Part shown: positions 1 to 10,742 of the stretch, piece by piece | Layout: every line of letters begins with the position of its first letter | How positions within the stretch are numbered: position 1 is the stretch's first letter | NCBI RefSeq assembly: GCF_006376685.1 | Contig: NZ_VEWL01000001.1 | Span: 499,869-563,868 of the forward strand | Direction: 5' to 3' | Source of the DNA: Ochrobactrum teleogrylli | GTDB taxonomy: Bacteria > Pseudomonadota > Alphaproteobacteria > Rhizobiales > Rhizobiaceae | DNA length: 64,000 bases | Position numbers and translations under genes: made by a program | Notes under the pieces: generated by a model | What the model saw: only the letters and a program-made list of their open reading frames with translations | What the model was told of the DNA's origin: nothing | The model's database searches: none

Positions 1-245
1 TCTTCGGCATCATCTCGTCGGTCGGTGTGTCTATGTTCCCGTTCATTCTGCCGTCTTCGCTCGATCCCCGGGCAAGCCTGACGGTTTGGGATTCGTCTTC
101 CAGCCACATGACCCTGTTCATCATGCTGGTCGTAACGCTCATCTTCCTGCCGATCATCGTTGCCTACACGTCCTGGGTTTACCGGGTGCTGTGGGGCAAG
201 GTGGACAAGGATATGATCGAAGACGAGAGCAACCACGCTTATTGA
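1..245 (+). CDS. cydB: Cytochrome bd ubiquinol oxidase subunit II, C-terminal part
   Basis: This is the 3' end of a gene that begins before the window; the reading frame is open from base 3. The product is subunit II of the cytochrome bd quinol oxidase, an inner-membrane terminal oxidase used at low oxygen. The visible 80 residues carry the typical CydB end: SMFPFILPSS, then LTVWDSSSS, a last hydrophobic segment (LFIMLVVTLIFLPIIVAYTS region) and a basic cytoplasmic tail after GK. The small subunit gene cydX follows 56 bases downstream, the usual cydAB-cydX order. cydA is presumably just outside the window. Confidence 0.93.
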   Translation, partial: FGIISSVGVSMFPFILPSSLDPRASLTVWDSSSSHMTLFIMLVVTLIFLPIIVAYTSWVYRVLWGKVDKDMIEDESNHAY

Positions 246-301
246 TCGGGCAGCGGGCGGCTTAGCCGCCCGCGCCTTTCAATCTAAGAAAGGAAAGCAA
301 T

Positions 302-457
302 ATGTGGTATTTTTCCTGGCTTCTGGGCTTGCCGCTCGCCGCAGCTTTCGCTGTGCTCAATGCCATGTGGTATGAACTGATGGACGACCGGGCACGCAAG
401 CGTCTTGCAGCCGATCCGACTGCAGATCTGGCACACCAAGGTACGAAGCATCACTAA
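302..457 (+). CDS. cydX: Cytochrome bd small subunit CydX
   Basis: A 51-residue single-span membrane protein starting MWYFSWLLGLPLA, with the conserved N-terminal Trp/Tyr-rich helix and the LNAMWYEL segment of the CydX/YbgT family, followed by a basic tail (DDRARKR). CydX stabilises the haem centres of the cytochrome bd oxidase. A purine-rich ribosome-binding site (AAGAAAGGAAAG) precedes the ATG. It lies directly after cydB and before a strong terminator, so it is the last gene of the cyd operon. Its location and N-terminal motif make the call firm despite the small size. Confidence 0.92.
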   Translation: MWYFSWLLGLPLAAAFAVLNAMWYELMDDRARKRLAADPTADLAHQGTKHH

Positions 458-466
458 CAAACGGAG

Positions 467-492
467 CGGCCCGGAAACGGGCCGTTTTCTTT
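467..492 (+). terminator. Rho-independent terminator of the cyd operon
   Basis: A perfect 7-bp stem (CGGCCCG / CGGGCCG) closes a GAAA tetraloop and is followed by TTTTCTTT on the + strand. It sits 10 bases after cydX. The minus strand lacks a comparable U-run after the stem, so it mainly serves the cyd operon, facing the convergent gntR gene. Confidence 0.88.
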
Positions 493-509
493 ATGGGCTG
501 ATATTGGTC

Positions 510-1283
510 TTAGGCCGATGGTATCGAGAGTTCCGCTACGAAATCATAGGCATCACCACGATAGAGCGATTTGGTGAACTCGACCGCGCGGCCTGATGCG
601 AGATAGGAAATACGCTCGATGGACAAACCGGCATCGCCGGTCTTGACGCCGAGTATCCGGGCATCGGGGTCCTTGATGTTGCAGGCGGAGATGCGCTGCA
701 CGGCGCGTACCGGACGAAAGCCGGTACGTCCGAGTTCGGCATAGAGCGATCCCTTGACTGCATCGGGATCGGGCAAAACTTCGCTCGACAAGCTGGCGCG
801 CTCGATAGCCAGCGGAAGATCGCTTGCCATGCGCAAACGGCCAAGTCGCGCAACCCGGGTTTCGGATGAAACGCCAAGCTTCATCATTTCTTCGGGCGAC
901 GGATAATAGAGGCCGCGTTCCAGCCATTTGGATTGGGTGGCGATGCCGCGCCGCGCCATGTCTTCGGTAAAAGATGTGAGCATGGAAAGCGACTGCTGCA
1001 CCCGCTCGCTCGGGCGCACAACAAAAGTGCCGGAGCCGTGACGACGCACCAGAAGTCCCGATTTGACGAGATCGTCCACCGCCTTGCGCACAGTTACGCG
1101 GCTGATATTAGCATATTCCGCAATGTCACGTTCGGGCGGCAGCGCCTCGCCATCGGCAAGATGTCCGGCACGAATCGCTGCCTCCAGCGACTGGCGCAGC
1201 TGCATGTAAAGCGGTCCCGCGCCAGAAGTTGGCGCAGTGCCCTGAAGGTTTTTGGGGAGAAAGGCGCTGAAATTGCCGCTCAT
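510..1283 (-). CDS. GntR-family transcriptional regulator with UTRA domain (HutC subfamily)
   Basis: A 257-residue regulator. Residues about 24-95 form the GntR winged helix (PLYMQLRQSLEAAIR, then LPPERDIAEYANISRVTVRKA), and residues about 110-250 the UTRA effector-binding domain that senses sugar phosphates or related ligands. The gene overlaps the upstream kinase gene by 4 bases (ATGA), so both are co-translated. The divergent sugar ABC operon begins 385 bases beyond the kinase start, which makes this its likely repressor. It resembles NagR/NagQ regulators of amino-sugar use; the true effector cannot be read from sequence. Confidence 0.9.
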   Translation of the reverse strand: MSGNFSAFLPKNLQGTAPTSGAGPLYMQLRQSLEAAIRAGHLADGEALPPERDIAEYANISRVTVRKAVDDLVKSGLLVRRHGSGTFVVRPSERVQQSLSMLTSFTEDMARRGIATQSKWLERGLYYPSPEEMMKLGVSSETRVARLGRLRMASDLPLAIERASLSSEVLPDPDAVKGSLYAELGRTGFRPVRAVQRISACNIKDPDARILGVKTGDAGLSIERISYLASGRAVEFTKSLYRGDAYDFVAELSIPSA

Positions 1284-2164
1284 GCACGCGCCTCATCCTT
1301 GTGGCCGTAGCGCTTGAGCGCGAGCTGCAAAGCTCCGGTCAAAGCGTCCGCTGCCGGTTGAACAATGAGCTTCTGCTGGCTTGCGGGGAGCCACTCCACA
1401 TAAAGCGGCGCCATCCCGCCCAACAAACTGATCCGTTCCGCGCCCTGAGCAATCAACATGTCCAGCGTTTCGCTGACATAGCCTGCCGAGCGTTGCAGAA
1501 GCATGCGCGCGGTCTCATCGCCATTAGCAGCATATTGGAAAATACGCGGAGCATATTTGCCGAAATCGCCCGGCTTTGCCGTCCAGGCGAATTCAACCAG
1601 ATTGTCGGGATTATTGCCGAACTCATTGAGCACGTCTGTTGTCAGGCGGCTGCGGGGATGAATGCCGTCATGCACCAGCAGGCATTCTTGCAACAAGCTT
1701 TGTCCAAGCCGCGCGCCGCTGCCAAGATCGCTGAGCGGAAACCCCCAGCCACCGACCGAATGAATTCGTTCGTGCTGCCGGACGATATAGGCCGTTCCGG
1801 TGCCTAAAATGGCCACGATCCCGTCCTGATCGCCAAGCGCACCCTGCAATGCGATAAGACCGTCGAACTCGACATTGGCGTGAGCAAAGGGGAGGCCGCG
1901 TTCAATAGGCAGGCCCGCGCCTTGGACATTGCCGCCAGCAAGTCCGAGCACCGCATGGCTTTCGTCATAGTGGCTTTGGTCCAGCCCCGCATCGGCGAAG
2001 GCATTGTCTATGGCTGCACGTACATTGACGAGCGAAGTCTGCGGATCAGTGACAATATTGGCCGATCCGCTGCGTCCCGTTCCGAGAATCGCACCGTTGC
2101 CATCTGCCACCACAGCGCGGCATCCGGTGCCGCCCCCGTCCACGCCAATGAAAAACTCTGCCAT
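1280..2164 (-). CDS. BadF/BadG/BcrA/BcrD-type ATPase, probable N-acetylglucosamine-type sugar kinase
   Basis: Predicted 294 residues from the ATG at 2164, chosen over an upstream in-frame start because GGAGGT lies 6 bases before it. The N-terminus (FIGVDGGGTGCRAVVAD) is the phosphate-1 motif of the ASKHA fold; GLAGGNVQGAG and the phosphate-2-like ILGTGTAYIV segment follow, as does a C-terminal SLLGGMAP motif. This architecture is typical of bacterial and human-type GlcNAc kinases. It probably phosphorylates a sugar brought in by the divergent ABC transporter. The exact substrate (GlcNAc, glucosamine or another hexose) is inference. Confidence 0.82.
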   Translation of the reverse strand: MAEFFIGVDGGGTGCRAVVADGNGAILGTGRSGSANIVTDPQTSLVNVRAAIDNAFADAGLDQSHYDESHAVLGLAGGNVQGAGLPIERGLPFAHANVEFDGLIALQGALGDQDGIVAILGTGTAYIVRQHERIHSVGGWGFPLSDLGSGARLGQSLLQECLLVHDGIHPRSRLTTDVLNEFGNNPDNLVEFAWTAKPGDFGKYAPRIFQYAANGDETARMLLQRSAGYVSETLDMLIAQGAERISLLGGMAPLYVEWLPASQQKLIVQPAADALTGALQLALKRYGHKDEARA

Positions 2165-2548
2165 GAGATACCTCCAACTTGAAGATACCAAAAAAATACC
2201 ATTAACCAAGCAGATTTATCGGAGACGAGCAAATTTGATTAATGCGTTGATAAATTGAGGTAAATTATCTTGCCACCAATTTTTATGCGAGAATTTCGTA
2301 AACTTCGCTGGACAATTGGTACGTTTTTGGCATTAAATTCAATCAAAGGGGAGCGCAATGCCGCCAGGGGTCGCCAAAGGTTGTTAACAGGCGAGGGTCG
2401 CGCGGAAATGGGATGGAGCGAAGACCGGCGGAGCCGGCACTTATCCCGTACCGTGATGGGCCATCGTTATTAACGTGGTGTATCGCAATGGACAGGCGTA
2501 TCTCGCCTCTTTTGTGCGTCTGCGTTCAAAAAAACGGGAGAAGGTCAA
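2165..2548. promoter_or_regulatory. Divergent intergenic control region between sugar kinase/gntR and sugar ABC operon
   Basis: No gene is visible here. Two features could be operators. TGGTAT occurs twice on the minus strand (2185-2190 and 2196-2201), 11 bases apart and so on one helix face, just upstream of the kinase start; TGGTAT resembles half of the TGGTNTANACCA-like sites of UTRA-type GntR regulators. Further in, ACCAATT (2275-2281) and AATTGGT (2314-2320) form an inverted repeat in an AT-rich stretch. AGAAGG purines about 2540 act as the ribosome-binding site of the next gene. Assignment to the adjacent GntR protein is inference. Confidence 0.35.
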
Positions 2549-3808
2549 ATGGTTCGCAATACCTTGAAATTCATGCTGCTGGGTTCGACGCTGCTGGCGT
2601 CGGGTTCTGCCGCATTGGCTCAGGATGTCACGCTGACGGTTGAAAGCTGGCGTAACGACGATCTGCAAATCTGGCAGGAAAAGATCATTCCGGCCTTTGA
2701 AGCAAAGAATCCGGGCATCAAAATCAATTTCGCGCCAAGCGCGCCGACAGAATATAACGCCGCTCTCAATGCCAAGCTGGATGCTGGCTCGGGCGGCGAT
2801 CTGATTTCATGCCGTCCGTTCGACACTTCGTTGGAGCTGTTCAACAAAGGCAAGCTTGCCGATCTCACCGATCTGGAAGGCATGAAGAATTTTTCCGACG
2901 TCGCCAAGTCCGCATGGACCACCGACGATGGCAAGAAAGCTTTCTGCGTGCCGATGGCTTCGGTCATTCACGGCTTCATCTATAATCAGGAAGCCTTTGA
3001 CAAGCTCGGCCTGAAGGCTCCGGCGACCGAAGCCGAATTCTTCGACGTGCTTGAGAAGATCAAGGCGGACGGCACCTATATCCCCATGGCCATGGGCACG
3101 AAGGATATGTGGGAAGCCGCGACCATGGGCTACCAGAATATCGGCCCGACCTACTGGAAGGGCGAGGACGGCCGCAAGGCGTTGATCGCTGGCGAGCAGA
3201 AGCTGACCGACGAGCCATGGGTTGAGCCGTTCAAGGTTCTTGCCAAGTGGAAGGATTATCTGGGCGACGGTTTTGAAGCCCAGACCTATCCGGACAGCCA
3301 GAACCTCTTCACGCTGGGCCGTGCCGCGATTTATCCGGCAGGTTCGTGGGAAATCGGCCTATTCAACACGCAGGCGCAGTTCAAGATGGGCGCATTCCCG
3401 CCGCCGGTTAAGAATGCAGGCGACAGTTGCTACATCTCGGATCACAACGATATCGGTCTCGGCCTGAATGCTTCGAGCAAGAATACCGAACAGGCCAAGG
3501 TGTTCCTGAACTGGGTGGCTTCGCCGGAATTCGCGGAAATCTACGCAAACGCGCTGCCGGGCTTCTTCAGCCTGAATTCGACGGCTGTGAAGATGTCCGA
3601 TCCGCTGGCACAGGAATTCGTGTCCTGGCGCGAAAAGTGCAAGCCGACGATCCGTTCGACCTACCAGATCCTGTCGCGCGGCACGCCGAACCTGGAAAAC
3701 GAAACCTGGGTTCAGTCAGCTAACGTCATCAACGGCACTGTAACGCCGGAAGATGCCGCCAAGAAGCTGCAGGAAGGCCTCGACAGCTGGTACAAGCCTG
3801 CGAAGTAA
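2549..3808 (+). CDS. Sugar ABC transporter, periplasmic substrate-binding protein
   Basis: A 419-residue family 1 extracellular solute-binding protein. A Sec signal peptide (MVRNTLKFMLLGSTLLASGSAALA) ends at an AxA site before QDVTLTVESW. The mature protein has the usual features of maltose-type binding proteins, such as the AFEAKNPGIKINF segment near the start and a late GRAAIYPAGSW motif. It heads an operon with two permeases, a dehydrogenase and an ATPase. A hairpin directly after the gene probably keeps its transcript more abundant than the membrane components. Substrate is unknown; the divergent kinase suggests an amino sugar or hexose. Confidence 0.9.
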   Translation: MVRNTLKFMLLGSTLLASGSAALAQDVTLTVESWRNDDLQIWQEKIIPAFEAKNPGIKINFAPSAPTEYNAALNAKLDAGSGGDLISCRPFDTSLELFNKGKLADLTDLEGMKNFSDVAKSAWTTDDGKKAFCVPMASVIHGFIYNQEAFDKLGLKAPATEAEFFDVLEKIKADGTYIPMAMGTKDMWEAATMGYQNIGPTYWKGEDGRKALIAGEQKLTDEPWVEPFKVLAKWKDYLGDGFEAQTYPDSQNLFTLGRAAIYPAGSWEIGLFNTQAQFKMGAFPPPVKNAGDSCYISDHNDIGLGLNASSKNTEQAKVFLNWVASPEFAEIYANALPGFFSLNSTAVKMSDPLAQEFVSWREKCKPTIRSTYQILSRGTPNLENETWVQSANVINGTVTPEDAAKKLQEGLDSWYKPAK

Positions 3809-3818
3809 TATGATCATT

Positions 3819-3853
3819 CACGGGCGGCTTTGCTTGAGGGCAGGCCGCCCGTG
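3819..3853 (+). terminator. Intra-operon hairpin after the binding-protein gene (probable attenuator/mRNA stabiliser)
   Basis: A perfect 10-bp stem (CACGGGCGGC at 3819-3828 with GCCGCCCGTG at 3844-3853) encloses a 15-base loop and is followed by TGCATTTTC. The weak U-run suggests partial termination or protection of the upstream mRNA from 3' decay, as commonly seen between a binding-protein gene and its permease genes. Confidence 0.6.
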
Positions 3854-3982
3854 TGCATTTTCGATGCCGAACAGACTTGCAAGGCGCCTAACAGGCAGTT
3901 TTTCTTTCGCGCATTGCGCGATCCATGTCAGTCTCACGGCAAAAGAATGTTCGCAAGAACCGCATAAGCCGAAGAACAGCGA

Positions 3983-4933
3983 GTGTTGATGAGCCAGTCT
4001 GCCGACCTGCCAATCATTGAGCAAAAACGCCCGAGGCGATGGCACATTCTTGTGTTCCTGCTGCCTTGCGTGCTGGTTTATACGCTCGTCATGGTGCTGC
4101 CGCTGATCGAGACATTGCGGCAAGCGTTCTTCAATGTCGTGGACGGGCAGCGCGTCTTTGTCGGCTTTGCCAATTTCCAGACGCTTTTCGGCGATGCAAA
4201 CTGGTCGCGTGATTTCTGGAATGCGTTGAAAAACAATGTCATATTCTTCTGTATTCATATGCTGGTTCAAAACCCGATCGGCATTTTGCTGGCAGCCATG
4301 CTGTCGCTGCCGAGATTGCGTTTTGCCGCCTTCTATCGCACGGCGATCTTTCTGCCGACGCTACTCTCCTTCGTGATTGTCGGCTTTATCTGGAAGCTTA
4401 TCCTGTCGCCGATCTGGGGCGTTGCGCCATGGATGATGGATCTGGTGGGCATGAAATGGGCCTTTGGGCCATGGCTCGGCAAGGCCGAAACAGCACTGGT
4501 CACGGTGTCGCTTGTTTCCGTCTGGCAGTTCGTCGGTATTCCAATGATGTTGATCTACGCGGCGTTGCTCAATATTCCCGATGAAATCATCGAAGCTGCC
4601 GAATGCGATGGCATTACCGGCTGGAGCCAGTTCTGGAAGATCAAGCTGCCGCTCATTCTGCCATCGATTGGCCTGATCTCGGTCATGACCTTCGTTGCCA
4701 ATTTCAATGCGTTCGACCTGGTCTATTCGATGCAGGGCGCACTCGCGGGGCCGGACAAGGCGACCGACATTCTCGGCACCTTCCTGTACCGCACCTTCTT
4801 CGGCTTCCAGCTTCAGCTTGGCAATCCGTCCATGGGCGCCACCATCGCCGCCGTGATGTTCCTCATCATCCTCGCCGGTGTGTCGCTCTATCTGTTCGGC
4901 ATCCAGCGTCGCATGCGCCGCTATCAATTCTGA
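3983..4933 (+). CDS. Sugar ABC transporter permease (MalF/UgpA type)
   Basis: About 316 residues with six predicted membrane helices, the first at FLLPCVLVYTLVMVLPLI. The cytoplasmic EAA loop reads EAAECDGITGWSQFWKIKLPL, the contact site for the ATPase. It forms the transmembrane channel with the next permease. The start is uncertain: GTG at 3983 and ATG at 3989 are both in frame and differ by two codons. A 174-base gap with a hairpin separates it from the binding-protein gene. The next gene begins 13 bases downstream. Confidence 0.9.
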   Translation: MLMSQSADLPIIEQKRPRRWHILVFLLPCVLVYTLVMVLPLIETLRQAFFNVVDGQRVFVGFANFQTLFGDANWSRDFWNALKNNVIFFCIHMLVQNPIGILLAAMLSLPRLRFAAFYRTAIFLPTLLSFVIVGFIWKLILSPIWGVAPWMMDLVGMKWAFGPWLGKAETALVTVSLVSVWQFVGIPMMLIYAALLNIPDEIIEAAECDGITGWSQFWKIKLPLILPSIGLISVMTFVANFNAFDLVYSMQGALAGPDKATDILGTFLYRTFFGFQLQLGNPSMGATIAAVMFLIILAGVSLYLFGIQRRMRRYQF

Positions 4934-4946
4934 GGAGCGAGAAATC

Positions 4947-5786
4947 ATGTCGAAAGCACGCACTTCGCCCCTTCGCACAACGTTCGTTCATGCGGCATTG
5001 ATCATCTATATGCTTGTCGCCGTCTTTCCGGTGGCGCTGACGCTGATCAATTCCTTCAAGGACCGCAACGCGATTTTTCGCACGCCGCTGCAGTTTCCGA
5101 CACCGGAAAGCTTTAGCCTGATCGGCTATGAGACGGTGCTGAAACAGGGCTCGTTCCTGACCTATTTCCAGAACAGCACCATTGTCACGGTGGCGAGCAT
5201 CTTCTTCGTAATTCTGTTTGGCGCCATGGCCGCCTTTGCCCTGTCGGAATATCGGTTCAAGGGCAACACGCTGATGGGGCTTTATCTGGCCATCGGCATC
5301 ATGATCCCGATCCGGCTCGGTACGGTTGCATTGTTGCAGGGCATGGTCGCGGTGGGGCTTGTCAACAGCCTGACATCGCTGATCCTCGTCTATACGGCTC
5401 AAGGCTTGCCGCTTGCCATCTTCATCCTGTCCGAATTCATGCGAACCGTGTCCGACGATCTGAAAAATGCCGGGCGAATAGACGGCATGTCGGAATATGC
5501 GATCTTCTTCAAGCTGGTGCTGCCGCTGATCCGGCCGGCCATGGCGACGGTCGCCGTCTTCACCATGATCCCGATCTGGAACGACCTCTGGTTCCCGCTG
5601 ATCCTCGCGCCAAGCGAAGCCACCAAGACGGTGACGCTCGGCTCGCAGCTGTTCATCGGTCAGTTCGTCACCAATTGGAATGCGGTTCTGTCGGCGCTTT
5701 CGCTTGCAATGTTCCCGATCCTCGTCCTCTACGTCCTCTTCTCGCGGCAACTGATCCGCGGCATCACAGCCGGAGCTGTAAAATGA
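4947..5786 (+). CDS. Sugar ABC transporter permease (MalG/UgpE type)
   Basis: A 279-residue inner-membrane protein starting MSKARTSPL at the ATG preceded by GAGGAGCGAG; the frame is open further upstream but that extension overlaps the previous gene and lacks a ribosome-binding site. It shows the MalG-type pattern of six helices, the LINSFKDRNAIF periplasmic segment and an EAA-like loop (DDLKNAGRIDGMSEYAIFFK). The stop overlaps the next start by 4 bases (ATGA), indicating translational coupling to the dehydrogenase gene. Confidence 0.92.
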   Translation: MSKARTSPLRTTFVHAALIIYMLVAVFPVALTLINSFKDRNAIFRTPLQFPTPESFSLIGYETVLKQGSFLTYFQNSTIVTVASIFFVILFGAMAAFALSEYRFKGNTLMGLYLAIGIMIPIRLGTVALLQGMVAVGLVNSLTSLILVYTAQGLPLAIFILSEFMRTVSDDLKNAGRIDGMSEYAIFFKLVLPLIRPAMATVAVFTMIPIWNDLWFPLILAPSEATKTVTLGSQLFIGQFVTNWNAVLSALSLAMFPILVLYVLFSRQLIRGITAGAVK

Positions 5787-6871
5787 GTGCACATACAACA
5801 ACCGCCCCGGCCCAAGTCGCCCCAATTCGCGTTCTTTCAGCCGGTCTCGGCAATATGGGCCGCAGCCATGCGCTGGCCTACCATCGCAATCCGGGTTTTG
5901 AAATCGTCGGTCTGGTCAACCGGACTAAGGTTGCTGTCCCGGACGAGCTTGCCGGTTATGAAATTCATCCATCCTTTCAGGAGGCCCTGGCCGAACTGAA
6001 ACCGGATATGGCCTGCATCGCCACCTATTCGGAAAGCCATGCCGATTATGCCGTGGCCGCGATGGAGCAGGGCGCGCATGTCTTTGTCGAGAAGCCGCTG
6101 GCGACAACCGTGGAAGATGCGCGCCGTGTGATCGATTGCGCTCGGGCCAACGGACGCAAGCTCGTCATCGGCTATATCCTGCGCCACCACCCATCCTGGA
6201 TGCGGCTAATCTCCGAAGCACGCCAGCTCGGCGGTCCTTATGTCTTCCGTATGAACCTCAATCAGCAGTCGAGCGGCGCGACGTGGGAAACGCATAAAAA
6301 CCTGATGAACACCACGTCGCCAATCGTCGATTGCGGTGTGCATTATGTCGATGTCATGTGCCAGATCACCGATGCAAAGCCGGTGGAAGTGCGCGGTATG
6401 GGCCTGCGTCTTTCCAATGAAATCAAACCGGATATGTATAATTACGGCCATCTGCAGGTGCTGTTCGATGACGGCACGATTGGCTGGTACGAGGCGGGCT
6501 GGGGGCCGATGATGTCGGAAACGGCCTTCTTCGTGAAGGATGTCATATCGCCGAATGGCTGCGTCTCCATCGTCATGAACGAGGCCGTCACCAAGTCCGA
6601 CGATGTGGATGCACACACAAAAACCTCGACCATCCGCATCCATCGTGCCGAACGCGGGGCGGACGGCAAATTCCTCAAACCCGATACGGATCTTTCCATG
6701 TCCGACGAGCCGGGCCATCAGGAATTGTGCGAACGCGAACAGGCTTACATGCTGAAAGCCATTCGTGAGGATATCGATCTCAACCGCCATATGGATGACG
6801 CGCTGCAATCGCTGCGCATCTGTCTCGCCGCTGACGAAAGCGTGCGTCTTGGCCAGCCGGTAAAACTGTAA
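5783..6871 (+). CDS. Gfo/Idh/MocA-family NAD(P)-dependent oxidoreductase
   Basis: 362 residues. The N-terminal Rossmann fold carries [18 protein letters not shown] (residues about 16-33) and the EKPLATT motif (about 105) whose lysine contacts cofactor and substrate; the C-terminal half is the alpha/beta substrate domain with the conserved DCGVHYVD (catalytic histidine). Members oxidise or epimerise sugars, sugar alcohols and inositols. It is embedded between the permease and ATPase genes, so it probably converts the transported sugar. Specific reaction cannot be named from sequence. Confidence 0.88.
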   Translation: MSAHTTTAPAQVAPIRVLSAGLGNMGRSHALAYHRNPGFEIVGLVNRTKVAVPDELAGYEIHPSFQEALAELKPDMACIATYSESHADYAVAAMEQGAHVFVEKPLATTVEDARRVIDCARANGRKLVIGYILRHHPSWMRLISEARQLGGPYVFRMNLNQQSSGATWETHKNLMNTTSPIVDCGVHYVDVMCQITDAKPVEVRGMGLRLSNEIKPDMYNYGHLQVLFDDGTIGWYEAGWGPMMSETAFFVKDVISPNGCVSIVMNEAVTKSDDVDAHTKTSTIRIHRAERGADGKFLKPDTDLSMSDEPGHQELCEREQAYMLKAIREDIDLNRHMDDALQSLRICLAADESVRLGQPVKL

Positions 6872-6878
6872 GGGATTT

Positions 6879-7886
6879 TTGACTGTGGGATCGCTGCTAC
6901 TCAAGTCGATACATAAGAGCTACGGTGCGCAGGCTGTTCTGAAGGATATCAATCTGGAAGTTCGCGACGGCGAGTTCATCATTTTCGTGGGGCCTTCCGG
7001 TTGCGGAAAATCCACGCTGTTGCGTTCGATTGCCGGTCTGGAAGATGTGTCTTCAGGGCAGGTGCTGATCAACGACAAGGATGTGACCGTCATTCCGCCT
7101 TCAAAGCGCGGCATCGCGATGGTGTTCCAGTCTTATGCGCTTTATCCGCATCTGACGGTGAAGGACAATATGGGCCTTGGCCTGAAACAGTCCGGCGCGC
7201 CGAAGGAGCAGATTGAAAGCCGCGTCACGCGCGCTTCATCCATGCTGTCGCTTGATCCCTATCTGGCACGGCGTCCGGCGGAACTGTCGGGCGGCCAGCG
7301 CCAGCGCGTCGCTATCGGTCGCGCGCTCGTGCGTGACCCGGAGCTGTTCCTGTTTGACGAGCCTTTGTCCAATCTCGATGCCGCGTTGCGCGTGCAAACG
7401 CGTCTCGAAATTGCCAAGCTGCATCGCGAACTGAAAGCAACCATGATCTATGTCACCCATGATCAGGTTGAGGCCATGACGCTTGCTGACCGCATAGTGG
7501 TGCTGAATGCGGGCCGTATCGAACAGATCGGTTCGCCGATGGAGCTTTATAACAAGCCTGACAATCTGTTCGTGGCAGGCTTCATCGGGTCGCCGCAGAT
7601 GAATTTCGTCGAAGCGGGCCGTATCGGTGAAACGGGCGCGAAGACCATCGGCATCCGTCCGGAACATCTCGGCGTCAGCCGTGAAAGCGGCAAATGGAAG
7701 GGGAAGGTTATCCACGCCGAACATCTCGGTGCGGATACCATTCTTTACGTGGAAACCGAAGTGGCGGGACTCATCACCGTTCGCCTGTTCGGGGAGCACC
7801 ACTATACGGAAGATGACATCATCTTCGTGTCGCCGGAAGCGGACAAGACGCATCGCTTTGACGATGACGGCAAGGCTGTCCGCTAA
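6879..7886 (+). CDS. Sugar ABC transporter ATPase (MalK/UgpC type)
   Basis: About 335 residues, slightly short for the family. Walker A is GPSGCGKST (near residue 38), the signature [15 protein letters not shown], Walker [13 protein letters not shown] and the switch histidine in [11 protein letters not shown]. The C-terminal OB-type regulatory domain is present ([10 protein letters not shown]). It energises the two permeases upstream. The start is TTG 6879 or GTG 6885; both follow an AAGGGA ribosome-binding site and no ATG is available. Last gene of the operon, followed by a strong terminator. Confidence 0.92.
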   Translation: MTVGSLLLKSIHKSYGAQAVLKDINLEVRDGEFIIFVGPSGCGKSTLLRSIAGLEDVSSGQVLINDKDVTVIPPSKRGIAMVFQSYALYPHLTVKDNMGLGLKQSGAPKEQIESRVTRASSMLSLDPYLARRPAELSGGQRQRVAIGRALVRDPELFLFDEPLSNLDAALRVQTRLEIAKLHRELKATMIYVTHDQVEAMTLADRIVVLNAGRIEQIGSPMELYNKPDNLFVAGFIGSPQMNFVEAGRIGETGAKTIGIRPEHLGVSRESGKWKGKVIHAEHLGADTILYVETEVAGLITVRLFGEHHYTEDDIIFVSPEADKTHRFDDDGKAVR

Positions 7887-7910
7887 ACCATTCGACATTC
7901 GATGAAATTG

Positions 7911-7939
7911 AACCGCGCTTGTTTCAAGCGCGGTTTTTT
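7911..7939 (+). terminator. Rho-independent terminator of the sugar ABC operon
   Basis: A perfect 11-bp stem (AACCGCGCTTG / CAAGCGCGGTT) with a TTT loop runs into TTTTTTG. It lies 25 bases after the ATPase gene. Confidence 0.92.
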
Positions 7940-9699
<1,760 letters not shown>

Positions 9700-9702
9700 T
9701 CA

Positions 9703-10731
9703 ATGACCAAGATGACTATGCCCAGAATGACGATGATCGAGGCGATCCAGAACGCCCACGACGTTGCCATGGAGCGCGACAAGAATGTGGTCGTGTTCGG
9801 TGAGGATGTCGGCTATTTCGGCGGCGTGTTTCGCTGCACCGCCGGTTTGCAGAAGAAATACGGCAAGGAGCGCTGTTTCGATGCGCCAATCAGCGAGCTT
9901 GGCATTGTCGGCACGGCAATTGGCATGGCGGCTTACGGCTTGCGCCCCTGCATCGAGGTGCAGTTCGCGGATTATGTCTATCCGGCCTATGACCAGATTG
10001 TTTCCGAAGCCGCCCGTCTGCGCTATCGCTCGGCGGGCGAGTTCACATGTCCCATCGTGATCCGCATGCCATCCGGCGGCGGTATTTATGGCGGGCAGAC
10101 GCACAGCCAGAGCCCGGAAGCGCTGTTCACTCACGTCTCCGGCCTGAAGACGGTGATGCCGTCAACGCCGGCCGACGCCAAAGGCCTGCTGCTTGCAGCC
10201 ATTGAAGATCCCGATCCGGTGATCATGTTTGAGCCGAAACGGCTTTATAACGGCCCCTTCGACGGCCATCACGACAAGCCGGTGACGTCGTGGAAGAAGC
10301 ACGATCTGGGCGAAGTGCCGGAAGGTTATTATACGGTTCCACTCGGCAAGGCCGCCATTCGCCGCGAGGGCAGCGCGGTTACGGTGCTGGCCTATGGCAC
10401 CATGGTGCATGTGGCGCTGGCCGCCGCCGAGGAAACCGGCGTCGATGCCGAGATCATCGATCTGCGCACGCTTCTGCCGCTCGATACGGAGACGATCATG
10501 GCATCGGTGCGCAAGACGGGGCGTTGCGTCATCGTGCATGAAGCAACGCTGACCTGTGGCTATGGCGCGGAACTGGCGGCACTCGTGCAACGCGATTGCT
10601 TCTATCACCTCGAAGCGCCTGTCATTCGCGTGACCGGTTGGGACACGCCTTATCCGCATGCGCAGGAATGGGCATATTTCCCCGGTCCTGATCGTGTCGG
10701 TCGCGCACTTGTGTCTATCATGGAAGCGTGA
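9703..10731 (+). CDS. bkdA2: Branched-chain 2-oxoacid dehydrogenase E1 component, beta subunit
   Basis: 342 residues. The N-terminal half has MTMIEAIQNAHDVAMERD and VFGEDVGYFGGVFRCT, and a pyrimidine-domain glutamate lies in the GEDVG segment; the C-terminal transketolase domain contains IIDLRTLLPLD and the HEATLTCGYGAEL segment characteristic of E1 beta proteins. It forms the alpha2beta2 E1 enzyme with the preceding product. Three bases separate it from bkdA1 and its end lies 11 bases before bkdB, so all are in one transcript. Confidence 0.95.
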   Translation: MTKMTMPRMTMIEAIQNAHDVAMERDKNVVVFGEDVGYFGGVFRCTAGLQKKYGKERCFDAPISELGIVGTAIGMAAYGLRPCIEVQFADYVYPAYDQIVSEAARLRYRSAGEFTCPIVIRMPSGGGIYGGQTHSQSPEALFTHVSGLKTVMPSTPADAKGLLLAAIEDPDPVIMFEPKRLYNGPFDGHHDKPVTSWKKHDLGEVPEGYYTVPLGKAAIRREGSAVTVLAYGTMVHVALAAAEETGVDAEIIDLRTLLPLDTETIMASVRKTGRCVIVHEATLTCGYGAELAALVQRDCFYHLEAPVIRVTGWDTPYPHAQEWAYFPGPDRVGRALVSIMEA

Positions 10732-10742
10732 GGGGAGAGACC

